Shown piece by piece: positions 53,501-64,000 of a stretch of DNA of 64,000 nucleotides (position 1 is the first letter of the stretch; the number at the start of each line of letters is the position of its first letter). The stretch covers positions 52,671,733-52,735,732 of the forward strand of contig NC_068571.1 of the NCBI RefSeq assembly GCF_025698545.1. Reading direction: 5' to 3'. Source of the DNA: Gossypium raimondii. Taxonomy: Eukaryota > Streptophyta > Magnoliopsida > Malvales > Malvaceae. The position numbers and the translations under genes are program-made. The notes below the pieces were generated by a model that ran no database searches, was not told the DNA's origin, and was given only the letters and a program-made list of their open reading frames with translations.

Positions 53501-55652
53501 TTACAATAAACCAGCTGATCTCATTGCAGCTTTAAAGTCTTCCTCATTTCTCCAGTCAGGAACCTGGATCCATAATAACGTGCCAAAAACAATCAGATGG
53601 ATATGAAAGAAAAGAAGGGGAATATAGACATGGGAGGGCTTACCTTTGCGATTTTCATGTCGAAATGAGTTTCGATTTTTGACATTATCATTTCGTCCAT
53701 ATCACCGCATAACAAATTGAACACAGCTCCTGTTAACATTAATACACAAAAGTCGAGAATGAAATCAATGTATTTAGCTAATCACATTTTCATTTCAAGA
53801 ACCCAGTAAACTTACCCTTGCGACCAAATCTTCCGGCTCTACCAATTCTATGCAGATAAACCTCACAATCAGGCTCCGTAGAATGGTCATATTTCACGGG
53901 AAGGTTATAATTGATGACCAAATTGACCTGTAGATATATACAATATTAAGCAGGATGTTATGTTGCACGACAACTGGGAAAGATAAAAGGGAATGATACC
54001 TGTTGTTGGTCAAAACCCCGGGCAAGAAGATCGGTTGAAATGAGAACTTGAGTCAACCCATCTTTAAACTCTTTGACTATCTTGTCTCGATCTTCTTGCT
54101 TGAGAGCACCTTGAATTGTAGTAACATCGTAACCAAGGTCGACAAGGCTCCTGTGCAATATGATTGCACTATTCCTCGTCCGGACAAATATTATCGTCTG
54201 CCCTATACGCTCTCCGAATTCCAAAATTTGGTCCTTGATTACCATAACCTTAGCAAGTTCATCTGGACAATCCACCTTATACTGGATCACCGATTCCAAT
54301 GATAGTTCTTCCTTCTTGACAAACAACTCGTTGTGATTTCCTTTCACTATCTTTGCAGCAAACTTCTTAACAGATTCATTGAATGTGGCAGAGAATAGGA
54401 GAACCTAAAACCAGCCCTTATTAACCATTCTAAGTTAGAAAAAGATTATGCATTCCAGACCAATTTTTGAAATAAAAACCTGACAGTGAGAAGTGACACG
54501 TCCAATATGCTTCATCATGTTCAAAGAATCATCTTTAAATCCTTCCTGCAACAACATAATCAAAACGGTGTCGCCCATTCTTCCAAAATCAATAAGGCAG
54601 GAGGAGGCAATTTAATTAAAGATGCGATGCTTTTGGAATTCTTAATATAAGTGAGTTTGAAAATCAATACTACCATACTTGTCGCAAGTCATTCATAAAC
54701 CAAGTAAAGCTCGCGTACAGAGAAATCTAAATTGTAAATGCCAAAAAAACCACAAGCAAAAATAAGCCATTAACACATAGGCTACCTTAGCAAGCATGTG
54801 ATCAGCCTCATCAAACACAAGCATCATGAGATAACTCAAACCCAATGTCTTCTCAGTCATCCGTCTCTTAATAGTGCCCGGAGTACCAATAACTACTTGC
54901 GCTGTAATAGGCGATCTTTTCTTAATGTGAGTTTCAGTAGTAAAATCCCCTCCAATAGCACATTCAAAAGTTATCCCAGTATACTTCCCCATCTTCCTCA
55001 GCACTTCCGAATTCTGCAGAAAAGAGAGCCCCGAGTCCACGATCATAACCAATAACCAAATATCATCGAAAATTCAAATTCACAAAAAACTAAAAAAATA
55101 TTCACAGAAATTGAACCTGAATAGCCAATTCTCTAGTGGGACAACAACACAAGGCTTGAGGAGCTTTTAATTTCGGATCGACACGAGATAGCATTCCCAG
55201 CGTAAAGCAAGCGGTTTTTCCAGAACCGTTATGAGCTTGAGCGATTAAATCCAAGTAAGGGGGATCCAAAATCAATGGCAAACTAATAGCCTGTATTTTA
55301 CTAGGCTTTTGGTATTTCATCTCAACATACAGACCCTTCAACAGTTGTGGCGACAAATTCAACTCCTCAAAAGTAAATGCCGACCTGTACGGCGTATCTC
55401 CTGATGTAATCTGAAAAGCCCAAACAAAAATATTACTCAATCTTAAATCTCTCCATCAAAATAAACTTTAGATTTAGGAAGGAATACGATTTTGATGTTG
55501 GAGTCTTCATCAAGGAACTTATTGCAATCGTCGATTGTTAAGTTCTGAATGTCGATTTCGGATACAACTTTTTCTTCCGATGTTGAGGAAGTGCTCGCCG
55601 GAGCATAGTCCTTTTCCTTAGAAATAACCGAGTCTGCAGCAGTTTCAGCCAT
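53501..55652 (-). CDS. RH38: DEAD-box ATP-dependent RNA helicase, RH38/LOS4 type
   Basis: DBP5-like helicase that in Arabidopsis (LOS4/RH38) acts in mRNA export at the nuclear pore. Eight exons (high to low): 55652-55488, 55410-55117, 55013-54786, 54545-54480, 54404-54000, 53927-53816, 53729-53644, 53563-53501; 1419 nt, 472 aa, in phase throughout. Motifs in order: [11 protein letters not shown] (Q motif), AHNGSGKT near 114-121 (Walker A), PTRELA near 146, GTPG near 196, VFDEAD near 219-224, SAT near 256-258, HRIGRAGR near 412-419. The C-terminus [19 protein letters not shown] is typical of this subfamily. Exon 1 encodes an acidic, Ser/Thr-rich head somewhat shorter than I recall for Arabidopsis. 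A TATATATA stretch lies 40 bp upstream of the ATG (55692-55701). Confidence 0.93.
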
Positions 55653-55851
55653 GTAGCTAGTAAACAAAGGTGGATACCTTCTTCGTCGGAGATATATATA
55701 AGAAACAGGGAAAAGGGTGAGTTTAATATTTAAATAAATTAAAATAAATTAAAAATGTATTTTTATAAAATACTTCCGAGATAATTTTACGAGTCCCACT
55801 GGAATTATTCTCTATTTAAAAGCATAATTATCCTTAAAAAACATAATTACT
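55653..55851. other. 5' flank of helicase gene
   Basis: Short upstream region with a TATATATA stretch (55692-55701) close to the start codon, possibly the TATA box. Confidence 0.35.
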
Positions 55852-56265
55852 TATTTGGTGTTTTAATTTTACAAAAAATTATTCTAACTATTTTTTCGTC
55901 TCTTTTAACTATTGAATTTGCATTATTTGTTAAATCACTCAAAATAAATAAAAAAGTATGTCACCAATTAATTAATTTTTAATTTTAAATTTTATAAAAA
56001 ATTATTTGGAAAAAGTAAAATTATTTAAAAGAACTATAACCAATTCATATTTTTAATTTTAAAAGTTAATTAATTGTTGATATCACATACAAATGAACTG
56101 CCACGTGGATGCCAAGTTAACCAATATTAGCTTTTTCATCTATTTTGAGTGATTTGACAAATAGCATAAATTTAAAAGTTAAAAGAGTCAAAAAATTAAA
56201 AGATGGTTAAAATAATTTTGTAGTTCTAGTTAGATAGCCAAATAAGGTGCTTTTAGGCTACTTTT
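55852..56265. mobile_element. inverted-repeat MITE-like element
   Basis: Arms 55852-55965 and about 56115-56265 are imperfect reverse complements: CTTATTTGG, TCTTTTAACT, ATTTGTTAAATCACTCAAAA and TAGATGAAAAAG-type pieces recur in mirrored order. The centre is AT-rich and non-coding. No certain target-site duplication was identified. Confidence 0.55.
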
Positions 56266-58081
56266 ATTTTAGACACTCAAAAAAAACTTATTACAATTTT
56301 ATCACCTAATAACTTTTATTTTAATCACTCGAGTATTAAATCTTTAATGGAGGTTGACTTTACATATCAAATCATGTCGATATCATGTTTGCACTTTTAT
56401 TTTTTAAGCTTTTATTAAAGAAAAGATTAAAGTGAAAATTCAATAGAAACTAAAACAATGTATTAAAATTGTGACACCCACACGACTCGATCTCTAGATT
56501 TAGATGTGTGACATCATATTATGTTGTTAAAACAACTTAACTAACTCCAATATCGTTTTACATAATAAAATAACATTTAAAAATTATAACATTTCCATAC
56601 TTTTAAAGAGATTAAAATGAATGCTAATTAATCACATTCTATGCATTTAGGGGATTAACAGAATTGAATACAGAGTTACAAGTCGAATCCAAACCCAATT
56701 CATGTAACAACCCAATTTTTAATGATTTCAGAAACAGTGGTTTCGAAACCACAATTTCAATGAGTGAGTCTGTGAATATTGTTGTTTAATATTTTCTAAA
56801 TACCTAAGGAAAATAAACCCTATGATGGATTATGTCGTTTGATTTCTATTTTACGCAATAAATACTTAGATCTTGTTCTCAATTAAGTGTGTTTAATTAT
56901 TGGTTTAATATTTATAGATTATTGATCCATATTTGATGTGCTTAAATTAGAGGAGGAATAACCCTGTTTAAGTGTAGATTTAGCGTAATTGAGTGGAGTT
57001 GCATGCAATCCTAGGAATAAGACGACATAGATCTACTGGGTTAAACTCAAATTTAATAGGAGAATCCATAGATCGAGTTAATGTGATAATAGAGGTTTTA
57101 ATTAGAAAGAAATTTCAACCAATCAACCTAGAGTCAATTGTTCTTACTCTTAAAGAGAGATGTTAGCACAATTTAGGGATTTCTACGGATCAATATACTA
57201 AGTGAAGAAATTACGTAAATTAGATTGATAATGACAGATGAAGTATAGGTGAATTCTTTCCTAGGAATTGTTTCGCTTCTTGGTTGTTTACTTGATTATT
57301 TTCTTGATTTATTTTTTGTCGTGTTTGTAGTTAATTGGTTTAGTTAATTTTAGTTTTAATTAATTACTTGAATTTATCGATTAAATAATAGAAAATGGTA
57401 ATTATTAGGAACATATCTTTGTTCATTGTAACTATATTATTAATTGATAAATGCACTTACTTTAATCGATTTTTAATTGGTTTATGACTACATTAGTTCT
57501 ATATTTGTAGGAGAGATAAAATGTCATTTAACCATTATATTGATTTATAATTAATATTTTATAATATTTTAAAAGATTAAATCAAAATTTTTAATTTTAG
57601 GGACTAAACTATAGAAATATCATATGTGACAAAATGACGGGTGAAAAGATATTTGTTTACAACTGTAATAACTTACGTACGGACGAAAAAAAGGGTATAA
57701 TTTAAATATCATTTACCATATTTTAACTATGATGAAGACAAATAGAAGGTGAAGGGTGTTGAAGCCCCAAAATACCCCTTCCTATGCCCCTGTACATAAT
57801 TTACTCCTCACTATGATAGTTCTTATTTAAATAAATTTGAGAATATTTTGATTTAAACTTTCTAAAGTACTATAAAAATATAAATCAATATATTTTGATA
57901 TTAGTCCTTGATTTAATCTTTCTAAAGTATATAGAGATGAGAAAAGAATCAAGAAACCAAAATATTCCAAATTTATAGTTGCAAAGGAAAATACACTGAT
58001 CTCTAAACCTTAAAAATATGATCCTTCTATACGTGCATGAGTCATCATCTTTTCATCCAACTCAGGGACAATTCTTCTATA
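56266..58081. other. intergenic, no gene seen
   Basis: AT-rich DNA between the MITE-like element and the NUP214-like remnant. Around 57730-57800 there is a fragment with GTGTTGAAGCCCCAAAATACCCC, resembling the dispersed GGCCC-type repeat. Confidence 0.4.
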
Positions 58082-59590
58082 CTATTCTATGCGATAGATT
58101 TTAAGCTTTCCCTCTGAGAGCAAAATAAAAAGAACAAAATAGCCTTCCTCGTCTTCTTCTGAGCAAATACCCATTACCTGATTGTAGCTTAGCTCATCAT
58201 CATCTAAGGGGCCAAACCAATTATAAACCAAATTAATAGACATAATAATAATAATAATAGCAATAACAATACCTTGGAGGTCAATGCGGGGGATGAAATG
58301 ATCGCGTTCAATTTCCAACCAAATTGGTTTAGGATCAAGCAAGTTCGAATGAGGTGCAAACGACTTGATTTCATTATTACCTGCGACTTTTCGATTGGAA
58401 AGGACCGCTATATAGCTGCTTTAATAATAATAATAATAAAATATTAAATTACCCATTTCTGAAGCAATTGAATATTAGGAATGGCCTCATTCCTGGGGGC
58501 CCAATGCAATCGGAATCGGATAGATCCCAATAAAACTCAAAATTTGAATATGCCACTAACTCGGAGGTGGGCTGCCACAACATTAAGAAAAAATGAGAAG
58601 TCTACCCATCTTGCTTTTAAGGACTAGGAGGAGGTAATCCTCTTCTCTTCCATCTTCTCTATATTTATAGCCTCCCACAACAATGCAGTCACTAAAAGTG
58701 TTGTCGTCGTTAAGAACAATCCATTTAATGGCATCCACTGACAAAAAATATTTAAATAAAAACTGTTGTAATTTTAGTTAAAAATCAACATATGATGTGA
58801 GGGTGTAAGGCAGTGAAGAACAAAAATGAGACAAGTGATGGCAACTATCACAACTGTTGTTGAAGCAAGGTGGCGTTGGATGAAAAAACATATGTGGAAG
58901 TCTGATGAAAAAGAAACCTAAGATTAACAGAATAATAAAACTACCTTTTATCTTGCAATCCCAATAATTATCAACGGGCTCCCCAACGTTAAAATTTTGC
59001 CCCAAGCCACAACTCGGATGTTCTCATTTAAATCCGATGAGAAAACAGTGATCTTGTTTTGTTTTGCAACCACAATGTCGCCTATGTCGCTCGATTCCAC
59101 TAAAAAAAATCAAAAAGTAAATATGGTATACAAAAATTCCAACAACTTTAATGGAATAGCAAATTTTATACCTGCGTCAATGCCATCCATTAGTTCTGTG
59201 AGAGAGGGGTCAGGAAATTTTCCATGGAATAATTTTCCGTCCTTTGTAAGGACAAGGAAATTATATTTAGCCGCCCTTCGCCATACGATGTCCTTAATAA
59301 AGCCTGCCTGAGGCAACGGAATCGAACACCTAGGTTCCATATTCTGAAGAACAGCAAAATTCTCCAAATTTAAAATGGATTTTGAGGTTTCAAAAATAGG
59401 AATTTCATGTATATATTTTTATAAATTTACAACCAAACAAAAAATTGGATTAAGAACAATTAAAAACAATACTTAATAAATAAATATGAGTACCTGGACC
59501 ATCAAATATAAATATAATGTCGGCGACACAAACAGCAAGTAGACGCTCATCCGTGGAAAGAGCTAGTATATCCATAGACATGGAGAAGCT
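58082..59590 (-). pseudogene. NUP214-like nucleoporin propeller fragment
   Basis: Exon-like blocks (high to low): about 59590-59494, 59343-59172, 59099-58945, 58737-58606, 58555-58453, 58415-58273, 58203-58082. They read MDILALSTDERLLAVCVADI, FIKDIVWRRAAKYNFLVLTK, KQNKITVFSSDLNENIRVV, VDAIKWIVLNDDNTFSDCIV, YIAVLSNRKVAGNNEIKSF and EGKLKIYRIE. Order and content resemble the N-terminal beta-propeller of plant NUP214, a nuclear-pore protein that docks the DBP5/LOS4 helicase. Exon 3 changes frame around 59002-59008, and the first junction does not keep phase by my reading. It stops right after the propeller, and no start or first blades are visible. A degraded partial copy is most likely; the family assignment is by eye. 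Confidence 0.6.
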
Positions 59591-59624
59591 TAATATTCAT
59601 AGACATGACTGGGTCCATTTGGTT

Positions 59625-59639
59625 GGGGGGGGGGGGGGG
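59625..59639. repeat. G15 homopolymer
   Basis: Fifteen consecutive G between the NUP214-like remnant and the copia LTR. Long G runs are rare in this AT-rich setting and are error-prone in sequencing, so the length is uncertain. Confidence 0.8.
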
Positions 59640-59724
59640 AGGAACAAGGTAAACAAGGATTAGAAGGGTATGGTTAAGAAGAAATGGGAATTTGATTCAC
59701 GGTTAAGTACTTCCTGGCTGTTCT

Positions 59725-60168
59725 TGTTGAACATGGACTGTAAAGCAACAAAGGAGCAACTTGGTGCATTTTGTTTATTTTGTTTATTTTGTTTATTTTT
59801 AATATTTGTAATGATAGCTATAATTGAAACAAGTTGATATGCAACTTGGTTTCATAATAATAGCTAATATGCTTTCATAATGATAGCTATAATGCTTTCA
59901 TCTTTTGCTTTCATAATGATAGCTAATATGCTTTCATAATGGTAGTTACAATGCTTTCATCTTTTTAATTATTAATTGGCAAGTTGCCAAATTTAGTGGA
60001 AATTGTTAGGTAAACATTCCACTTTTGTAATTCTTATATATTTTGTAATGGAAATGAAAGTGTAGACTTTCTCATTCGGCTATTTTTTAGCCTATCAATT
60101 TTTGCTTGCTGTTTTCATGAGCTTATGCTCTTTGTTGTTCATTGTTGCTGCTGTTTTTTTTTCTAACA
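59725..60168 (+). repeat. copia 5' LTR
   Basis: 444 bp from TGTTGAACATGG to TTCTAACA, with TGTT/AACA inverted ends. It contains a triple TTTGTTTATTT run (59770-59800), several tandem GCTTTCATAATGATAGCTA units (59850-59965), and a TATATA (60034-60040) suited to the LTR promoter. The PBS follows after 2 nt. Confidence 0.88.
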
Positions 60169-60170
60169 AA

Positions 60171-60184
60171 TGGTAATCAGAGCC
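60171..60184 (+). other. primer-binding site (initiator tRNA-Met type)
   Basis: TGGTAATCAGAGCC, two bases after the LTR. This is the plant initiator-Met complement TGGTATCAGAGCC with one extra A. Confidence 0.8.
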
Positions 60185-60272
60185 TCTTGTCTTTGAGGAC
60201 CTCTGTTGTTTAAGTTTTTTTTTTTGTTTCAAAATAAACTCAAAATTGTGTTTGTCAAACCAGCCAAAGAAC

Positions 60273-60959
60273 ATGAGCTTTGCACCGCCTCCACCACCAA
60301 TTTTTGCTGGAGAAAACTACCACATCTGGGTAGTTAAAATGAAAACTTACCTCCAAGCACTTGATCTGTGGAGTGCAGTTGAAAATGATGTCGAGCCACT
60401 ACCATTGAGAGCAAATCCAACCATTGCTCAGATCAAGCAACATGGTGAGGAGCGAGCCAAGAAGCATAAAGCCATGGCCTGCCTACAGAATGGAGTGTCT
60501 GATGTAATTTTTACTCGCATCATGGCCTGTGACTCACCCAAACAAGCTTGGGACAAGCTGAAAGAGGAGTTCATGGGATCAGACAAGACAAGGCAGCAAC
60601 AAGTAATTAATCTTAGAAGGGAGTTTGAAAATTTGAAGATGAAGGAGTCAGAAACTATCAAGCAATATTCTGATAGGATTATGGCTACTGTCAATAATAT
60701 TAGACTCCTTGGAGAAGATTTCAGTGACAGCAGGGTTGTTGAGAAGGTTATTACCACCTTACCTGAAAGGTTTGAGTCAAAAATCTCCTCATTGGAGGAC
60801 TTGAGAGATCTCACAACCATTTCTTTGTCTGAGTTGGTTAACTCACTTTATGCACTTGAGCAGAGAAGAGCAACTAGGCAGGAGGAAAGTCCTGAAGGTG
60901 CTTTTCAAGCAAAGGTCAGAGAAGGCTCCAGCTCAAGTCAGAAAGCTAAGAAGCCTTAG
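60273..60959 (+). CDS. copia Gag (capsid) with terminal stop
   Basis: 228 aa from the ATG at 60273. The N-terminus MSFAPPPPPIFAGENYHIW and the stretches IWVVKMKTYLQALDLW, AWDKLKEEFMGSDKTRQQQV, LRREFENLKMKESETIKQY and ITTLPERFESKISSLE are typical of the UBN2/retrotran gag family of plant copia elements. It forms the capsid of the virus-like particle. The TAG at 60957-60959 falls before the zinc knuckle, and the downstream sequence stays open in the same frame. The stop is therefore probably a point mutation separating Gag from its nucleocapsid part, though stop readthrough cannot be excluded. Confidence 0.88.
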   Translation: MSFAPPPPPIFAGENYHIWVVKMKTYLQALDLWSAVENDVEPLPLRANPTIAQIKQHGEERAKKHKAMACLQNGVSDVIFTRIMACDSPKQAWDKLKEEFMGSDKTRQQQVINLRREFENLKMKESETIKQYSDRIMATVNNIRLLGEDFSDSRVVEKVITTLPERFESKISSLEDLRDLTTISLSELVNSLYALEQRRATRQEESPEGAFQAKVREGSSSSQKAKKP

Positions 60960-63875
60960 TTTGAAAAGAGGGAAAGATCAAAGAAAGATGTCGGTAGAAG
61001 GAGGTTTCCACCATGCGTTCACTGCAAGAAGACTAACCATTTGGAGAAGTATTGCTGGAACAAACCAGACATCCAATGCAAGAGCTGCAAGCAGTATGGT
61101 CATCATGAAAAGATTTGTAGAAATCAAGAAAAGTCACAAACTCTGCCAGTACAAGCCAAGACTGCTGAAGATCTTCAAGCTCAGGAGGAGCATGTCTTCA
61201 CTGCCTCATGTTCTACAACCACAAGCAAATCCAAATGCAGTTGGCTTGTGGATAGTGGCTGCTCACATCACATGGCATCAGATGAGAGCCTGTTCAAGGA
61301 TCTTGACAGGAGTTTTGCTTCAAAGGTCAGAATAGGCAATGGGAATCTGATTGAAGCTAAAGGCAGAGGTGATGTTGTGATCAACACTGGTTCAGGTAAC
61401 AAGGTTATTTCAGATGTGCTTTATGTACTTGAAATAGATCAAAATCTACTTAGTGTAGGTCAGCTGGTTAAGAAAGGCTACTCTCTAGTTTTCAAGAATG
61501 ATTCTTGTGTTATTAATGATATTCTTGGTAGAGAAGTTGTTTCAGCACCCATGGCAGATAGGTGTTTTATGCTGGATGTGAGCCAACTTGAGAGTAGAGC
61601 CTATACAAGTTCAGTTGACAATGCTGATCTGTGGCATAGAAGATTTGGCCATGTTAATTTCAGGTCACTCAATTTGCTGCACAAGATGAGTTTGATAGAG
61701 GACATGATTAAGGTTGATGCAAATGAGTCTGTTTGTGAAGTGTGCCAGCTTGGTAAGCAGGCCAGGTTGCCTTTTCCAGTAAACCAAGCATGGAGGGCTC
61801 GAGAAAGACTTGAGTTGGTGCACTCAGATGTCTGTGGACCAATGAAGACCCCTTCACTGAATGGCAGTAAGTATTTTATATTGTTTATTGATGATCTGAC
61901 CAGATTTTGCTGGGTTTATTTCATGAAACAAAAGTCAGAAGTGTTTGAAGTTTTTGGAAAGTTCAAGGCATTGGCAGAAAATCAAACAGGCTGCAGGATT
62001 AAGGCCTTGAGGACAGACAATGGTTCTGAATACTTGTCTGAAAGATTTCAGAAGCTATGTGAGCAGGCTGGGATTCATCATCAATTGACCACAGTGTATA
62101 CTCCTCAGCAAAATGGAGTATGTGAAAGGAAGAATAGAACAGTGATGAACATGACCAGGTATTTGTTGTTTCAAAGCAAGCTTCCAAACATTTTTTGGGC
62201 TGAAGGTGTCAACACCTCAGTGTACCTGCTCAATAGGCTGCCAACACATGCTTTAAATGATAAAACTCCTTTTGAAGCATGGTATGATCTTAAACCAACA
62301 GTTTCCCATTTAAAAGTGTTTGGTTGCATGTGTTTTGTACTTGTCCCTGCAGAAAGAAGAACCAAGCTTGAGAAGAGATCAGTTCCTGGTATATTTGTTG
62401 GCTACAGTAGCTGCAAGAAGGGCTACAGAGTATTTGATCCTTCAACCAAGAAGATTTTGGTAAGCAGGGATGTCAAATTCGATGAAGGAAGGTTTTGGAG
62501 TCTAGATGGCTCTAACACAAGTCAGTTTGAAGAAGAGCAGATTGACAGCAATCTAGAATTGGCAGAAAATGAAGTCAGTAATGCCAATATAGATGATACT
62601 CCTGTGAGATGGACCAGGTCTATTGCTGATATCTACCAAAGATGCAATGTGGCCATTGTTGAGCCTTCAAGCTATGAAGAAGCTGCAAGAAGCAAGAGCT
62701 GGAAGAAGGCTATGGAGGCTGAAATCGACATGATCCATAAGAATGACACTTGGGATCTGGTAGACATACCTGATCAGAAGAAGGTCATAGGTGTCAAATG
62801 GGTTTTCAGGACCAAATTCAATGCTGATGGCTCTTTGAACAAGCACAAGGCAAGGCTTGTGGTGAAAGGGTACAATCAACAGTTTGGCATTGATTTTGAG
62901 GAGACATTTGCTCCAGTAGCAAGGCTGGACACCATAAAGCTCCTGTTTACTTTGGCTGCACAGAAACAGTGGAAGGTCCATCAGCTTGATGTCAAGTCAG
63001 CTTTCCTGAATGGCTTTCTTAAGGAGGAGATTTATGTTGAACAGCCTGATGGATTTAAAGTCCAAGGAAAGGAGGACAAGGTTTACAAGCTGAAGAAGGC
63101 ACTCTATGGACTAAAACAGGCTCCTCGAGCCTGGTATGACAGGATAGATGCTTACCTGTCTAAGCTCAATTTCGAGAAAAGTTTGAGTGAGCCAACTTTG
63201 TTTATAAAGAAGTCCAAAGATGAGACTTTGCTGATTGTCTCAATATATGTAGATGATCTATTAGTGACTGGAAGCAGGGTCGATTTGATTCAAGAGTTCA
63301 AGAAGAATATGCAAGACATGTTTGACATGACAGACTTGGGAATCATGACTTACTTCCTTGGTATGGAAGTAGACCAGTCTGATCAAGGCATTTTTATCAG
63401 CCAACATGCATTTGCCTTGAAAATTCTCACTAAGTTTCATATGGAAAACAGCAAACCAATGAGCACACCATTAGCTGTGGGAGAGAAAGTAAGCAGCTTT
63501 GGAAATGAAGAAAAGGTAGATGAAAAGGAGTATAGAAGCCTGATTGGTTGTTTACTTTACTTGACAGCAACCAGACCTAACCTTATGCATTCAGTTAGTC
63601 TACTGTCTAGATTCATGCACAGCTGCAATACAACTCATTTGAAAGCAGCAAAGAGAATACTCAGGTATGTCAAAGGTACTTTGAAGTTTGGTGTAATGTT
63701 CAAGAAAGGAAGTGAGCTGAAATTAACTGGCTACTCAGATAGTGACTGGGGTGGATCAGTTGATGATATGAGAAGTACTTCAGGCTACTTCTTTACACTT
63801 GGTTCGGGAGTTTTCAGTTGGAGTTCAAAGAAGCAACAAACTGTTGCTCGATCTCTTCTTGAAGTGAATACATAG
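60960..63875 (+). CDS. copia Pol: zinc knuckle, protease, integrase, RT, RNase H
   Basis: Same frame as gag, open from just after its stop to a TAG at 63873. Domains in order: CCHC zinc knuckle [14 protein letters not shown] (about 61078); aspartic protease [11 protein letters not shown] (about 61243); GAG-pre-integrase [12 protein letters not shown] (61625); integrase core with [16 protein letters not shown] and NGVCERKNR giving the D,D,E residues (61815-62125); reverse transcriptase from [19 protein letters not shown] (62800) to YVDDLLVTG (63246); RNase H with SDSDWGG (63735). The frame breaks shortly after KQQTVARS. A one-base deletion and a nearby one-base insertion seem to explain the local stop, after which the old frame is recovered. 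Confidence 0.9.
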   Translation, partial: FEKRERSKKDVGRRRFPPCVHCKKTNHLEKYCWNKPDIQCKSCKQYGHHEKICRNQEKSQTLPVQAKTAEDLQAQEEHVFTASCSTTTSKSKCSWLVDSGCSHHMASDESLFKDLDRSFASKVRIGNGNLIEAKGRGDVVINTGSGNKVISDVLYVLEIDQNLLSVGQLVKKGYSLVFKNDSCVINDILGREVVSAPMADRCFMLDVSQLESRAYTSSVDNADLWHRRFGHVNFRSLNLLHKMSLIEDMIKVDANESVCEVCQLGKQARLPFPVNQAWRARERLELVHSDVCGPMKTPSLNGSKYFILFIDDLTRFCWVYFMKQKSEVFEVFGKFKALAENQTGCRIKALRTDNGSEYLSERFQKLCEQAGIHHQLTTVYTPQQNGVCERKNRTVMNMTRYLLFQSKLPNIFWAEGVNTSVYLLNRLPTHALNDKTPFEAWYDLKPTVSHLKVFGCMCFVLVPAERRTKLEKRSVPGIFVGYSSCKKGYRVFDPSTKKILVSRDVKFDEGRFWSLDGSNTSQFEEEQIDSNLELAENEVSNANIDDTPVRWTRSIADIYQRCNVAIVEPSSYEEAARSKSWKKAMEAEIDMIHKNDTWDLVDIPDQKKVIGVKWVFRTKFNADGSLNKHKARLVVKGYNQQFGIDFEETFAPVARLDTIKLLFTLAAQKQWKVHQLDVKSAFLNGFLKEEIYVEQPDGFKVQGKEDKVYKLKKALYGLKQAPRAWYDRIDAYLSKLNFEKSLSEPTLFIKKSKDETLLIVSIYVDDLLVTGSRVDLIQEFKKNMQDMFDMTDLGIMTYFLGMEVDQSDQGIFISQHAFALKILTKFHMENSKPMSTPLAVGEKVSSFGNEEKVDEKEYRSLIGCLLYLTATRPNLMHSVSLLSRFMHSCNTTHLKAAKRILRYVKGTLKFGVMFKKGSELKLTGYSDSDWGGSVDDMRSTSGYFFTLGSGVFSWSSKKQQTVARSLLEVNT

Positions 63876-64000
63876 CAATTTCTGCAGAAGATAAATCAAG
63901 CCATTTGGCTTAGGAAGTTGCTATGTGATTTGAATGAAGAACAGCTCGAGCCTACTGAAATTTTGGTGGATAACCAGTCAGCAGTTGCCATCTCTAAAAA
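63876..64000 (+). pseudogene. copia RNase H C-terminus, continues past window
   Basis: In the frame of pol, downstream of its stop, QAIWLRKLLCDLNEE and EILVDNQSAVAISK are clearly readable. This is the usual end of the copia RNase H domain. The window ends inside it. Confidence 0.85.

Larger units (their letters stand above)
59725..64000 (+). mobile_element. Ty1/copia retrotransposon, 5' part
   Basis: Complete left portion: 5' LTR (59725-60168), primer-binding site, gag and a pol with the domain order protease, integrase, reverse transcriptase, RNase H that defines Ty1/copia. The element runs past the right edge, so the 3' LTR and target duplication cannot be read. Most coding sequence is open, pointing to a recent insertion. 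A gag stop and a small frame disturbance near the end of pol suggest this copy is not autonomous as it stands. Confidence 0.95.

Noticed and set aside
55443-55487. Extension of helicase exon 1 to a stop at 55443
   Set aside because: The donor at 55487 (ATC|GTATTC) joins in phase to [11 protein letters not shown], as expected for the family.

Overview
The window looks like nuclear DNA of a eudicot plant, most likely a cotton (Gossypium) or a close Malvaceae relative. The genes have plant intron/exon structure and the intergenic DNA is very AT-rich. The Ty3/gypsy LTRs carry the ACACGGGC/CCGTGTG palindromes and the TGTAACACCCC...GTTACA ends that I associate with cotton. There is no sign of operons, CRISPR arrays or prokaryotic signals. 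The species assignment is inference.

Layout. 1-1861: right part of a Ty3/gypsy LTR. 2468-5314 (+): CHX-type cation/H+ antiporter, three exons, 791 aa. 6487-10368 (-): cytosolic NADP-malic enzyme, 19 exons, 591 aa, with a foldback element in intron 3. 14106-25406 (-): RNA-dependent RNA polymerase of the DFDGD (RDR3/4/5) class, 19 exons, 1015 aa, with a 1710-bp solo gypsy LTR in intron 5. 25407-32767: gene-poor repeats. 32768-33415 (-): DUF761 protein. 33416-47903: a 14-kb gene-poor stretch with two hAT-like MITEs, a SINE with clear target-site duplications, a copia LTR remnant and a 197-bp tandem repeat. 47904-48410 (+): lachrymatory-factor-synthase-like SRPBCC protein. 48914-50320 (-): E-class PPR protein like Arabidopsis At1g77170. 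50720-52790 (-): broken gypsy integrase split by a 1.2-kb near-palindromic Mutator-like element. 53501-55652 (-): DEAD-box helicase of the RH38/LOS4 type, 8 exons, 472 aa. 58082-59590 (-): truncated, frameshifted NUP214-like propeller. 59725-64000 (+): Ty1/copia element (5' LTR, PBS, gag, pol) running off the right edge.

I joined the exons by hand from GT/AG sites, reading phase and family resemblance. For the antiporter, malic enzyme, polymerase and helicase the summed exon lengths are exact multiples of three and end in one stop, which supports intact genes. The genes are unrelated single-copy plant functions (ion transport, carbon metabolism, RNA silencing, organelle RNA processing, mRNA export). 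They do not form a pathway or cluster.

I see no clearly new gene system. The strongest second-look items are the transposon structures: the solo LTR inside the polymerase gene, the foldback element nested in an integrase with a 10-bp duplication, the palindromic hairpin in the malic enzyme intron, the hAT-like MITE family with an 8-bp duplication, and the SINE.
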